This document shows, one piece after another, positions 30,006 to 41,389 of a DNA stretch of 41,408 nt. The position numbers were made by a program, and so were the translations under genes. Each line of letters opens with the position of its first letter. The first letter of the stretch is position 1. Origin of the DNA: Selaginella moellendorffii (lineage: Eukaryota > Streptophyta > Lycopodiopsida > Selaginellales > Selaginellaceae). The DNA is taken from the NCBI RefSeq assembly GCF_000143415.4, contig NW_003314391.1, forward strand, positions 1 through 41,408, read 5' to 3'. Below the pieces are notes generated by a model. The model saw nothing but the letters and a program-made list of their open reading frames with translations. It did not search any database and was not told where the DNA came from.

Positions 30006-30060
30006 AGATGGTGATCCCACAGTCAATCGAAATATTGAGTTGGATTTGATATAGTAGAGG
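30006..30060 (-). pseudogene. gypsy reverse-transcriptase remnant (5' side of the split)
   Basis: Minus-strand reading PLLYQIQL ... DCGITIS leads in frame, across one copy of AGAT, into APVLFV at 20530. It fits the position of the RT segment PPYR...DKGYIRPS that precedes APVLFV, though it is weak on its own. Confidence 0.5.
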
Positions 30061-30620
30061 TGACTGTAACCATTATTACTACACACACTTGTGATAAGAG
30101 AGACCAAAGGGCAGCAGCCCACATTTTTGTATTAGTCCCTATAGGACATTAGGAATGTATATACATGTTTCATTTATAAATAAATGAAATATCTGCAATA
30201 GAAAAATGTGATATAGCATCCTAAGGCAAGCAATTCCATAGGAAGGAGAGTATTTGGATGTGGTAGAAACCTTTTTTTTTTTGCTTAACTCTAAGATTCA
30301 ATGTTTCTTTACTTGTATGAAGTGATAATTTGAAGAACAAGAGAAAAATATAGTAAAAATCCCTAATGGATTTTATTAAAGGAGATAGAAAATTCTAGAG
30401 ATTAGATAATAGCTAGATCCCACCAAATAGAAATATTTTTCTAACATAATATTAAATTTTATTCATTATTTATTATTTAGTATTCTAGTGGTTTGTATTC
30501 TATTTGGTTTGTTTAAGCAAACTTCTAGTGGAGTGGGCTGGTAGTAGATATACCTAGTATGCTCTTGAATATTCTAGGATATTCTACCATGTAAGGGTTG
30601 TTATTCATTTAAATTAATTT
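30061..30620. other. AT-rich, no gene seen
   Basis: No coding motif; poly-T run at 30272. Probably old repeat sequence. Confidence 0.4.
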
Positions 30621-31240
30621 CTAGCAGAGATCCCAACTCCGCTGGGAAATATAGCATACTCAAGATAAATAGGTCTTCTCTTCTAATTTTACAATGTTAA
30701 GAATTTCTGTCTTGAGAGTAATTTATAATAAGGCAATTAATGCAATTAGATAATAATGCATGTGTTGGGGAAGATAAGCTCAGTTTTTTTTATCATCATG
30801 AAATTTAAATTTGAATTTGTTTTTACCTTTATAAAAAAGTACACAACCCTAAACACATCCACAAGATTGCTGCAAAGCTTTAAAAACAATTGATTTTTCA
30901 CAAAATCAAATAATTATAGACTACCAAAGAATAATAGGTTTTGTCACTGGTTTGGTGAAGCTATAAATTTAATTGTGTACTAAGTTAACTTCTTTATTAT
31001 ATGAACTGTAATGATGCTTTTAACATTCATTGTTTACTAAATAATAATAGAATTGTTATTACGTTTCTCATTTTTCATTTCAAAACACACATAAGTAAAT
31101 CTATCCAGATTGAAGAAATGTATAATGCTTCCTTGCAACACAAGAGATAGTAAGATAATGTAATTTCTCTAAAAAAATTTTGATTATATAATACTTTAAA
31201 AGAAATATTTGAACTATAGTTATATGGTGAGTGAGAACCA
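30621..31240 (-). mobile_element. Helitron-like non-autonomous copy (a)
   Basis: The 3' end, read on the minus strand, is a hairpin CCCAGC-GGA-GTTGGG (plus 30632-30646), 7 bases, then CTAG (30621-30624). This is the hairpin-plus-CTRR arrangement of Helitrons. The body is homologous to 39004-39662 and similarity ends near GTGAGTGAGAACCA. The 5' TC end was not fixed. Confidence 0.55.
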
Positions 31241-31266
31241 TAGAAATGTGTCTTTATTTTTGACAT

Positions 31267-31500
31267 AGCTTCTTGCCTGAGCCGCATGTACAGTGGTGAT
31301 GTTCATTGAAACGGGGAAAGCAAAAAGAATAAAAAAGGTTGTCTTTATTTTCAAATTTTTGCCATATTTGGTAACTCCTGCCATTTCAAAATTCAGATGC
31401 GACAGAAAAGATAATGTAGGTGAATAAATGGACATCAGAATCAGGAAATTGAATAGCCTGAAATGAAATTCGTTTTGTGTGAAGTCATCATATCTTTCGC
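31267..31500. repeat. about 235-bp direct repeat, copy 1
   Basis: From AGCTTCTTGCCTGAGCC to TCATCATATCTTTCG; repeated at 31766-31992 with substitutions and small gaps. Function not recognised. Confidence 0.8.
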
Positions 31501-31765
31501 CATCAGAGGTTGAGTTTGTCTCCTTTTACGATATTTTTTTCATCAGTCTTCTAAAATCTTCCAATGCTATCTGGAAATGGATTCTTTTTCAGGATTTGTG
31601 TGAGGTTTTCAAAGCTTGGCAAATAAATTATCTGTCAATTCAAGCACATACCTCTTTCCTCTTCTTGCCTATCTAGCCAGTGCTGTGCCATCTGCTACTG
31701 TGAGAGTTTTAGAAACCACGCAGTGATGAGATAATATGCAGTTCAAAAGCACGTTCTCAGCAGAA

Positions 31766-31992
31766 AGCTTCTTGCCTGAGCCATGTGTATAGTGGTGATG
31801 CTTTTCACTTTCATGGAAATGAGGAATGCAAAAGAATAAAATAGGTTATCTTTATTTTCAAATTTTTGCCTGCCAGTTTGAACATTCAGATGTGACGGAA
31901 AAGATAATGTAGGAGAATAAACGGACATCAGAAATAGGAAATTGAATAGCCTGAAATGAAATTTGTTTTGTGTGAAGTCATCATATCTTTCG
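31766..31992. repeat. about 230-bp direct repeat, copy 2
   Basis: Diverged copy of 31267-31500, same orientation, 500 bp away. Confidence 0.8.
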
Positions 31993-32517
<525 letters not shown>

Positions 32518-32533
32518 CGCACGCACACACACA

Positions 32534-32565
<32 letters not shown>

Positions 32566-32567
32566 CT
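32518..32567. repeat. compound (CA)n(GA)n microsatellite
   Basis: CA repeats followed directly by about fourteen GA units. Confidence 0.9.
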
Positions 32568-33449
32568 CACAATCTGCTCGATCACCCTAAAATATTTCAC
32601 TTGATTTGGAGCGTCATCAAAATCAAAATTGAAGCGTTGCCACCCTTTTGGCACTTGATCTATGCCATCTATTTGAAGTTTTTGAATTTGAACCGTTAGA
32701 TTATAAGTATATTCAGAAATAATATTCTAAAAATGGAATAAAAGACACCGGATGCCATATGCCAATAGCATGTTTAAATAAGGGAGTACTAGCAAAAGTC
32801 CCAGCTACGCTGGGAGCATTGTGTTTATTTCTGATATTTTAATATTTTCAAAGAGTTGTAAGCGTATTTGTAATTTTTAACATAATCATAATTATAAGAT
32901 ATATAGTTAAACATAACATAATATTTATATTAAAAATATCCTCTACAATTGACTCCATCAACAACAAACATCATAACATAATAAATATAATTCAGTACAT
33001 TATATTATATTTAAAATTCTGATTGTTGACTGAAGTTTTGGATATTCTACAAATGGAATTTCTCACTATGGGATACCATGGCCAGATGAGTAATTTTTTA
33101 TTAACTAATTTTTTATTTTATTTGAAATCTTATTATTTGATGATTTATTAAACTATATAATTTCTCCTCTTAATAAAGTATGTGTTACTTAGGTACACTC
33201 AATTATAATGATGTTAAAAATATATTTAATATATATTTAAAAACTCACTTAAAGTGCATACATCTTTTAAATTTAAAAAATATAAACATTGTTATGGAGT
33301 TTCTCTTTTTATCATTTCAGACTGAGAGTAATATTTAAAATAGAAAGTATTCTATTATATATCATAAACATTATTTCTGTATTTATTTTTATAAATCTAA
33401 AATAATATTATTATTTATTTATATTCATGCTTTTATATTTAAAATTAAG

Positions 33450-33900
33450 GCTTTATAACACTGTTATGAATGCTGAAACTTTATGATGATAAATGAATGG
33501 TAATTTTTTACTCTATACTGGGGTAGTGTAGGGTTTGATGATATATAATCTTTTCTTTATGCTAGAGCTATAATATATCAGAAAATTCATGAATGGTATA
33601 TAGATAGGTTTAATATCATATAATTAAAATTCTGTATATGGTCCATGTACTAATGTTGTCTCAATCATATTTATACCTTATTATGTTTTTCATGTATAAA
33701 TGCAATGTAGGATAAAGTGGTAGAAAATTTATGATATTATATAAATCTTAGACTACATCTTAGCCAACCATAAGTTTACTAATAAGAAAATATTTTACAC
33801 AACAAATATCTAGAACTATTCACTCCTCTATTTTAAGTTAGAAAATATCATATTTTTATAGAAATTACTTTTTTTATATTCTAATTTAGATACTTTTTTT
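33450..33900. repeat. diverged duplication, copy 1
   Basis: Landmarks GGGTTTGATGATATATAATC, GTCTCAATCATATTTAT, and TTCACTCCTCTATTTTAAG recur in the same order at 34220-34680 with much divergence. Confidence 0.55.
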
Positions 33901-34219
33901 CTTTTATTATATTTAGTACTTTTTAAAATTTATTTAAAACGATTCTTTAAAATTACATTATATTTTTTTTAGAATTATTTTTTCCATATTTGTATTTGAT
34001 ATCCTGTCCCTTCATAATATTTACATTTATGCTTTTTAGAAGTACTATCTAAAGGTTAAGGTATTATATTTTATATCATTCAGATTCTTTGTGTATATGT
34101 TTTCATATAGAGAGAATGCTAAAATGAATTAAGATTATTACCTTTATGTTTAATTTGTTTTTATATAAATTTACATTGAGGATAAAGTCTTTCAATGAAA
34201 GTTATGTTTTTATCCTGAT

Positions 34220-34680
34220 ATTATGGTATTGATGATTCATAATATTGTTTTTTTCCTAAAACCATAACATATCAGAAAATAAAAAAAAGGTCCATTGATT
34301 GCTTTATTAAAAATAAAATTTTAAGTGATGGAGAATCACATTTTTTAAGATGGTAGCCTTTTGTATTTGTCTAATATTGTCTCAATGATATTTTATGTAT
34401 CTGTTTTCCATGTATCAATGCACAAATTATTAGTGTAAATAACAGACTTATTACACATTCATCAATGAATCTACTCATATTGAGTTGTCTATTAGCTTAG
34501 ATATAGTCTCATATTTGTGCAATATCATAAAGTTATAAATCATAAGATTATGATAAAAGTATAACTTATTTACAAGATATAATAGCTGGAGCTATTCAAC
34601 TCTTCTATTTTAAGTTATAAAATATATCATTTCTATAGTCACTACTTTATTTACTTTTAACTTTATAGTATATCTTTTAT
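34220..34680. repeat. diverged duplication, copy 2
   Basis: Shares GATGATTCATAATAT, GTCTCAATGATATTTTAT, and TTCAACTCTTCTATTTTAAG with copy 1, about 770 bp away. Confidence 0.55.
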
Positions 34681-35341
34681 TGTGTGTACTATATACCATC
34701 TTTGTAAAAAAATTATGTTTAATTTTAATAACGTAGCATTGAATTAATCAGATACTCTTTGTTCTATAAAGTTTTTATTCTATAGAAGAAAGAGTATATG
34801 ATTGATCTGATAATACATGTTTAAGCATATTGAACATATTTTTTGTTTTAAATATATCGTACATAGTAGACATAATAAAAAAATTCATCAATGAATACCA
34901 TCTTTCTACAACTAAATGTTTAAAATCATTTGAACCTAGTGCATTATATTATCTTGGATCAGTTGTCTAATTGCCTTTTATATGTATTACAATATCACTT
35001 ATGCCTCCTTGAAAATTTGTTAATTTTAACACTTCATTCTCTATTTCTTACAATATTGTGAATGCATTAGTATAGGGATTTATCTCTTTTAATAATTTAT
35101 CAAGGCCACCTATTAGTTGCTCATTGCATTTAGAATTGTGTTTGTTTTTTTATTTTTATCTCCTAATACGAGGGTTTTATCTCCAGATACGAGCAGTATC
35201 TAAAATATTTCATTGTGAATAAGCTGCATATTTTTCATTATTTGGTTTGAAACTTCCAATATTTTATATATATATAAAATTAGAGCCACCTACTGCAATG
35301 ATCAATGAGGCTCTTTCATTTAAATATATTGGATGATTATT

Positions 35342-35415
35342 GAAAGATCTCGATTCAACTTTTGATCTCAATTCAACTTTCGATCTTTTGAAAGATCTCG
35401 ATTCAACAATTGATC
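35342..35415. repeat. short tandem repeat (GATCTCGATTCAACTTTT units)
   Basis: Three to four imperfect 18- to 21-bp units. A small open frame (plus 35340-35528) is made of these repeats and is not considered a gene. Confidence 0.8.
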
Positions 35416-35639
35416 TTTATTTATATATCAATAAACGTTTTACAATTCTTTCTTTACATTTCAACTCCCTTGTTTTCCTTTTTGTTCCAACTTGTTTTCA
35501 TTCTGCAGTTGTTCTCGGCAGCCACTGAAAATGTTTTCCAGCCATAGACATAAGAGATGTCGATGTCCGGAGAATACAAAAAAGAAAAACGCAAGCAAAT
35601 GAAGTTAGTAATGGTGAAAAGGAAATAGGAACTTACTGC

Positions 35640-36215
35640 TGGCATTTTCTTTTAAGCCACTCGAACTTTCTTCATGCCCAAGTTGTTCTCAAGGCCGGGA
35701 GCACTCCTTTTCACACCACTCCTTCACAGCTTGTCGGTCTTAATGCTGCAATTTTTGACAAATCCATGGGTGTTGCAGAACCTCATCGAACCTGAACCTG
35801 ATTGGTCCTTGCTTGTTTGCAGCGGAGGATCTCCTTTCTAAGATGTTGGCCGTGGATCCGAAACAGAGGTCGCCCCCTGTCACACGAGATCAAATGCTTC
35901 CATTGGCTGGTATCCTCCCTTTCCCAGCATCTTGTATAAAATTGCTCCTAGCCCCCACATTTTGATGGCTGCCATGTAGAGCTCCAATCCTTGTTCTCCA
36001 CCACCTCAGCTGCCATGTACTTTGCTGTTGTGATATCTCCTAAAGGTGCTGATCACCACTTGTCATGCATGTTTAGCTTGAAAAGAATGTTGTCGAGCTC
36101 GAGATTCTGGTGAACCACGCCCCTCAAATAAATCTCTTTGAAGGTCTTTACTAGCTGCTTGATGATTCTGGCTGCTTTCTCCTCACCAATCTTCTCGCAA
36201 ATATGCTATATTTAA
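35640..36215 (-). pseudogene. CDPK-like protein kinase remnant with internal inversion
   Basis: Minus-strand pieces of a Ser/Thr kinase catalytic domain, most like plant calcium-dependent kinases. AARIIKQLVKTF then VVHQNLELDNILF (36080-36125) is the catalytic loop with HRDLK changed to HQNLE. Next come AKYMAAEVV (activation segment, normally YMAPE), a stop-broken segment, GAILYKMLGKGGYQPMEAF (about 35890-35950), and finally RFDEVLQHPWI (about 35758-35790). The motif that belongs between the last two, AEDLLSKMLAVDPKQR, lies between them but on the plus strand (35819-35869). Stops and the lost catalytic residues make it inactive. Confidence 0.78.
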
Positions 36216-36239
36216 AAGACCAAATAATTATGGAATAAC

Positions 36240-36720
36240 GCCTTAAGAAGGGAAGGCAAAATTTCCACCAACGAACACAACCACTGGAGGAAAAATGCCC
36301 GTGCCCTATCCAAAAGGAGACTCGGACAACACCACAAAGTCAGCAAACTTTCCTGGCGTCAGCGACCCAACCAAATCCTCCAATGCAGCTGCATACACAG
36401 CCGAGGATGTGTACCTGTGAATCCAAAAACAAAAACTGCATTTCAGTTTCTCATCTGTTATCTCTTACCCTGCCACTACGTCCCATGCAGAAATCCTTTC
36501 CTCGGGATAACTCCAGCCTGAAGTGTTCTCTCCACGGCTGTGCGGATTCCTCCAAGTGGATTCACTGCTACCACCTTGAGACAAACCATTCATGTAACGC
36601 CGAAGAAAAAGTATTTGACAGGCTTACAGGCCAGTCAGATCCTAGAGCAACCACACTACCATTTCCGAGGAGGGAAATCATTGCACTTCACCAGTTTATA
36701 CCCCTCTTTGTGGCAAGCCT
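36240..36720 (-). pseudogene. LAF3/YtcJ-like amidohydrolase C-terminal remnant
   Basis: Minus-strand order: GSVVALGSDWPV (about 36625-36660), then NPLGGIRTAVERTLQAG, then, after a frame change, EERISAWDVVA. An intron follows (GTAAGAG...GATTCACAG), then RYTSSAVYAAALEDL and GSLTPGKFADFVVLSE (about 36335-36415). These are the C-terminal signatures of the amidohydrolase-3 family, which in plants includes LAF3: GSDWPV, tAvxR, AyA, and GSLxPGKxADFVVL. The frame change between TLQAG and EERIS, and nothing upstream that I can recognise, mark it as a fragment. Confidence 0.75.
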
Positions 36721-36724
36721 GTAG

Positions 36725-37087
36725 CTTTTGCGTTATAGAAGTGTAAAGTAGGGACCATGTATTAGCACCCACTCTGCAAAAGAGAGTCAATTAGGAAGGA
36801 TTCTAGCAGTGTATCACCTTTTCACGTCCGTGTTCACAGAAGATTATAAAGAAGGTAAACTAACAAAAAAAAGCACATTACTAAAAAACAATCTTTTGTA
36901 TTGTGTAGACAAAGAAGAAACAATTGATAATCCAGAAGAACAAAAAAAAGGTGAGGCTGTGTAATAAAGACTTTGTGAAACTTTAATAATTATAGGAAGA
37001 GCAGGTATGGATATCCATGGTTTCTTTGAACTCCTCTTTGCTCGGTTGGCCTTTACTACGGCCTTTTGGACGTCCTGTGGTTTCCTC
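36725..37087. other. no gene seen
   Basis: A-rich intergenic sequence between the amidohydrolase remnant and the 3' end of the kelch gene. Confidence 0.5.
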
Positions 37088-38330
37088 CTATGATGTTTTC
37101 CTTCCTGGCATTAGAGAGTAACTGAGGATGTAAGATTGCACTGCCTGAGCAAAGCTAGGCTTGTACGAGAAGAGCAGCCCACGGAAGAGCTTCCCATCGA
37201 TGGAGGCTTCTAGTGTGTATCCGTAGTTGAATACGTCGCTTACTCTAGCCTCAAACATCTTCTCAACTAGCAGCTGAACGTGAGCTTGAAACTCTGTAGC
37301 ATGAGTTTGACAGAGAAAATTTGGAGAGGTCCAAGGTTTTCTGCAGATACCTCCCTTAGATGAAACCAAGCTCTTGTCCGCATCCCGTTGCTTGTCTAGC
37401 ACGAATGGCGTGGCATGATACTCTTGCCACCTTCTCTTAAGTTCCTTACGCATGGGTAGCTTTGGTTCTGATGGATCTTTCTCCCTCAGCATCTTTTCAC
37501 AGAAAAACGGCAACCATATTGTCAGCAGCAATATCAATAAAAGAAGAAGCCAACCTGTGTTGAGGAAATACATGTCATCCAGAGCTTCAAGCTCTTCGTT
37601 ACATCCCCCATAGAAGAATAATATGCCTTGCTCTGCGTTCACCAGCTCTTGGCATCAGCTCAGCACCAGTCGTCTTTACCTCCCGCCATGCCATTGTTTC
37701 TGGAAACACAAATGAATTCGCAAGTTTAAAACCACAATGTATGTACCTGTGTCCAGAATATGAATGTCGTATAGATAGGCATTACCACCGTTCTCACCAC
37801 CCATGACAATGCAACAGTTCTTATAGGAAGAGCAGGTAGAGGAATAGGCGAGACTCCAGTGGTAGAAATCTTCTTCCAGACAAAAGTATCTACAGGAAAT
37901 AAAAGAGTTTAGAAGAAAACCAGGAAAGATAACAGGATATTACTCGTGTTCAAAACATGGAGGTCATTGTAGTACTCCTCCTCTGAGGGATCGCTGGATT
38001 TCCCACCTCCCCCAAACACAAACAGGTTGTCACCGATGAGAAATGCGCTATGTCCTTCTCTCGGAGCAGGAACATCACCAAAAACATCGGGTTTCCCCCA
38101 GGTGTTGGTAGCTGCATCGGATGATAAGAACAAGAAAAAAAAATCGATAGAACTCGCTTACCAGTATCCAAAACAAAGAGATCGTCTAGCGGGCTGGTTC
38201 CATCGGTACCACCAAACACATAGAGCTTAGACCCGATGCCCGTGGAGCTGTGGCTGTCCCGAGGAGAAGGGTGTGTTCCTTTCATCACAGGCTTGCTCCA
38301 GATGTATGTCCCTACACGATCCCACCAAAA
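37088..38330 (-). pseudogene. kelch-repeat protein, multi-exon, partly frameshifted
   Basis: Minus-strand exons with kelch motifs. (1) About 38315-38163: IWSKPVMKGTHPSPRDSHSS, LYVFGGTDG, DDLFVLDTG. (2) About 38112-37943: TWGKPDVFGDVPAPREGHSA, LFVFGGGGKSSDPSEEE, NDLHVLNT. (3) About 37892-37748: TFVWKKISTTGVSP, then in another frame CCIVMGGENGGNAYLYDIHI. (4) About 37700-37560: WREVKTTGAELMPRAG, then in another frame ILFFYGGCNEELEALDDMYF. C-terminal exons: EPKLPMRKELKRRWQEYHAT, FVLDKQRDADKSLVSSKG, then after a 57-nt intron a conserved-looking tail (VSDVFNYGYTLEASIDGKLF) ending at 37088. Introns of 62 and 57 nt lie in the last part. Frame changes within exons 3 and 4 suggest a pseudogene, although assembly or annotation error cannot be excluded. 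Six-bladed propeller scaffold, cellular role unknown. Confidence 0.72.
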
Positions 38331-38500
38331 CATGATCAAAACCATATTTCCGGTTGAATAGCGAAGAGCAAGAGAGTGAAAAACCTTGATTCTAGTTGTG
38401 GTTCCAGCCTTGAGAACCTGGAACAAACAGGGACTTGAGAGACTCGAAAAAAGAATAGCGACGAGCAAGAGAGTGAAGAACCTTGATTCTAGTCGTTGAT
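38331..38500. repeat. local duplication (GCAAGAGAGTGAAAAACCTTG)
   Basis: The segment at about 38362-38410 recurs at about 38465-38500. It lies upstream of the kelch exons and could be 5' UTR or intron. Confidence 0.6.
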
Positions 38501-38765
38501 GACAACGTGAATCCCCTCGTTGTCCGAGACGTCGTCCCTGTCGTGCGCTCCATCAGAGCCTCTTCGCCTTTCACTCCCAATCCTTGTCGCATTTCCGAGC
38601 AGAGCACGTCGATCTACCGAATGCACCTGCGCAGGCAGATGCTGGCGGATTTGTTCCCTGCATAAGTCTGGAAGGCGTCGAGCCTGTTCTCGCTGATCAT
38701 CGAGCACAACTATGGCGACACAGAGAAAGCCATGAGCCTCTCAAACCTTTGCAAATGGAGAAACA

Positions 38766-38767
<2 letters not shown>
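38501..38767. other. unassigned, open on several frames
   Basis: Higher GC than its surroundings, with open frames on both strands (for example plus 38483-38665, minus 38489-38707). I recognise no domain. It could be the first exon of the kelch gene or part of an unrelated remnant. Confidence 0.3.

Positions 38768-38801
<34 letters not shown>
38768..38801. repeat. (CA)n microsatellite
   Basis: Seventeen or so CA units. Confidence 0.92.
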
Positions 38802-38805
<4 letters not shown>

Positions 38806-39003
38806 GTACCTTCCCACAAGCGATGATCGATGCTCTCTCCTCGTGCTCACGCGCCCTAAAAGAGAATTGAAATTTTTTATGATCCCAAAAGTCACGGCTC
38901 TCCATTGTTTAATCACAGCCGTTAGATTTTGGCATATGCCCAGAATAAGTGTTGCCAGTATATGCTATTATTATACTGGCTCTTTCGTTTAAATATATGA
39001 GTA

Positions 39004-39662
39004 CTAGCAAAGATCCCAGCTCCGCTGGGAGATATAACATACTCAAGATAAATAGATCTTCTCTTCTAATTTTACAATGTTAAGAATTTTTTGTATACAA
39101 GGTTAAATTTATCTAAACTTTGCTACTATTCATCTCCAGATAATGCACAATAATGCAATGAATGCAATTGGATAATAATGTATGTGTTAGGGAAGATAAG
39201 CTCAATTTTTTTATCATCATGAAATTCAAATTTGAATTTGTTTTTATTGCCTTTATAAAAAGTACACAACCCTAAACACATCTACAAGATTGCTGCCAAG
39301 ATTTAAAAACAATTGATTTTTCACAAAATCAAAGAATTATAGACTACCAAAGAATAATAGGTTTTTGTCACTAGTTTGGTGAAGCTATAAATTTAATTGT
39401 GTACTGAGTTAACTTCTTTATTATCTGAACTGTAATGATGCTTTAAACATTCATTGTTTACTAAATAATAATAGAATTTCTATTACGTTTCTCATTTTTC
39501 ATTTAAAAACATACATACATAAATTTATCCAGATTGAAGAAATGTATAATACTTCCTTGCAACACAAGAGCTAGTAAGATAATGTAATTTCTCTTAAAAC
39601 CTTTGGATTATGCAATACTTAAAAAAAAATTGGAACTATAGTTATATGGTGAGTGAGAACCA
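39004..39662 (-). mobile_element. Helitron-like non-autonomous copy (c)
   Basis: CTAG at 39004-39007, hairpin CCCAGC-TCC-GCTGGG at 39015-39029, then about 630 bp homologous to 30621-31240. Read on the minus strand the element ends ...hairpin-ATCTTTG-CTAG followed by T, as expected for insertion at AT. Confidence 0.6.
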
Positions 39663-40975
39663 CCAAATTCTTCATCCATTTTATATACATCAAAGAAAAA
39701 CTGTCCTTTACTGGCTATTACTTGTTCCAAAAGTTTTATTTTAGTTTTGTCTCTATAAAGGATCTAAAGTAAGCTGTTGGTGGTTTTTTTTTACATTTTT
39801 CCTTGTGTATTCAAAGGTTTTACTCTTATATAATAGATAAATAATCTTCAAGGCTCCTTGTGCCAATGCAGAAATAATATTGTGCAATGACAAATCATAG
39901 AAGATGAGGAAAGATACAGTAAAATATCAAACCTTTAGTTTTACCATTCACCTAGAGATATAAAAACCTATTTCAAGAAAATCTCACATAAGAGAACCTT
40001 ATAGATCATATTAAACAAATTTTATCATTCATTTCATGAATAAATAGATTTTTGAAAACATAAACAAAAATAAAAATAAGAAATTAGATATAACATATTA
40101 CAATATTCATAAATAAAATCATAATATTTTATATATTAATAAATACAATAAAATATAATTATCAACATATAATCTATATATAAAACTATTTCAGTAAGGA
40201 AATTATAAAAGAAGACATATAATACACATTTTTTTAGCTGGGAGTTATATTTATTTTAAGATGGATCTTGTAAACACTAATCTTGAAGACAAAAAATGAT
40301 TTGAAAAATTATTCTTACTTGGAAAAATGATAATATTTTGAGTTATCCTCATGAATTTCTTGTTTCTCAGATATATATATCACGAAATATTTCTTCAAAT
40401 ATTAATACTAATATGGTTTTCAAAGAGTAGCAATATCTTTATATTTTCTTTCTTGCATCAAATACCAAATCCATTATCTGTTTTTAACTAATAACCTTCT
40501 ACAAGCTTAATATTAAATTCTTATATTTTAATATTCAAATTCACTACCTGAGATTTGCATTATTATTAAACCCCTGAGTATATTTATCCTAATTGCTATC
40601 ACATTTTAGTTGAACTTCACAGCAATAGAGAATGGTTCATGGTATCTAATAGGTATAAGTTAGCTCATATATATACAAATTTCAAATCCATTTGTTAATA
40701 ATATCTCAAAAAGATACCTCTTCTATATTTTCTATTAGTCTTTTTGCTCATAACTTTATTTAATCTGCCAGCAGCTTTAAATAAGTTACTTGAGAGCTGT
40801 TACCTAAGCATGATTAAAATATCCAGTTAGTTCAAAATGGTAAATTAAGTTTTTAAAAAATAGAGAAGGTGATGGTTTCCAAGTACAGCACAATTATTTT
40901 GTTAAACATTTATATACAAATGGTTATTTGATGCAATTACTTGTATTTTAACTTGGCTATTTAATTTTAATGGCA
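39663..40975. other. AT-rich, no gene seen
   Basis: Very AT-rich. A decayed partial match to the Helitron-like body starts near 40238 (AGCTGGGAGTTATATTTA). Confidence 0.4.
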
Positions 40976-40977
40976 GG

Positions 40978-41389
40978 GATCACCTGGCAAGGATTGGTTT
41001 GGCACACAATCTGTTCTACGCATGAGCTTTGGGAGTTTGGCGCTGCTTATGTTTGGAGTTAAGTACCAAAGAAATCATAGGGACTCTTGGTATCGTGGCA
41101 ACTGAATGATCAAGCTTATCATCTGGTCTGGTTTCACTGTGCCTTGACATTGTGGATGCTGACGGTATATCTAGTGCTTTTGTCTTGGATTTACAACCAT
41201 AGTTTCTTTGTTCTTCTGGTAGGAAGACTGTTGACATACAACTGGAATGCTGCATGGATTGCCACATCTTCTTGGCCATGGTGTACAAACAACTATGTCA
41301 TTATTCTGTGTACCATCCTTCTGATTCGGCAGAAAATCAAGTCAGCGGGCATACACTTGATCTTTGGCTTCTTATACTACCTTTCTTAG
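40978..41389 (+). pseudogene. SERINC/TMS1-family membrane protein fragment
   Basis: After an acceptor-like GGCAG the frame reads GKDWFGTQSVLRMSFGSLAL, then HRDSWYRGN, a stop, then MIKLIIWSGF. This matches the SERINC family pattern (FGtxxVLRvSfGxxxFF ... RDxWHxGxWxxKxxxW), a multi-pass membrane protein. The stop replaces the conserved Trp (TGA for TGG). More stops follow, then a further open stretch contains YNWNAAWIA, which resembles the next SERINC segment. It reaches the window edge, so the rest is unseen. Short, broken and without visible clean exon borders, it is probably a pseudogene. Confidence 0.6.

Larger units (their letters stand above)
32789..35320 (-). mobile_element. Helitron-like 3' terminus (b) and long AT-rich body
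   Basis: CTAG at 32789-32792 and hairpin CCCAGC-TAC-GCTGGG at 32800-32814 repeat the terminus of the other two copies. The AT-rich stretch to the right has no gene. Its extent as part of the element is a guess; only the terminus is supported. Confidence 0.4.

Noticed and set aside
37500-37560. A transmembrane-looking helix (WLLLLLILLLTIWLPFF) in the kelch gene
   Set aside because: It is the translation of a 62-nt intron (GTTGGC...GAAAAG) that happens to be open in frame.
38483-38826. Plus-strand open frames near 38.5-38.8 kb as a gene
   Set aside because: No recognisable domain, and one of the frames runs into a CA microsatellite.
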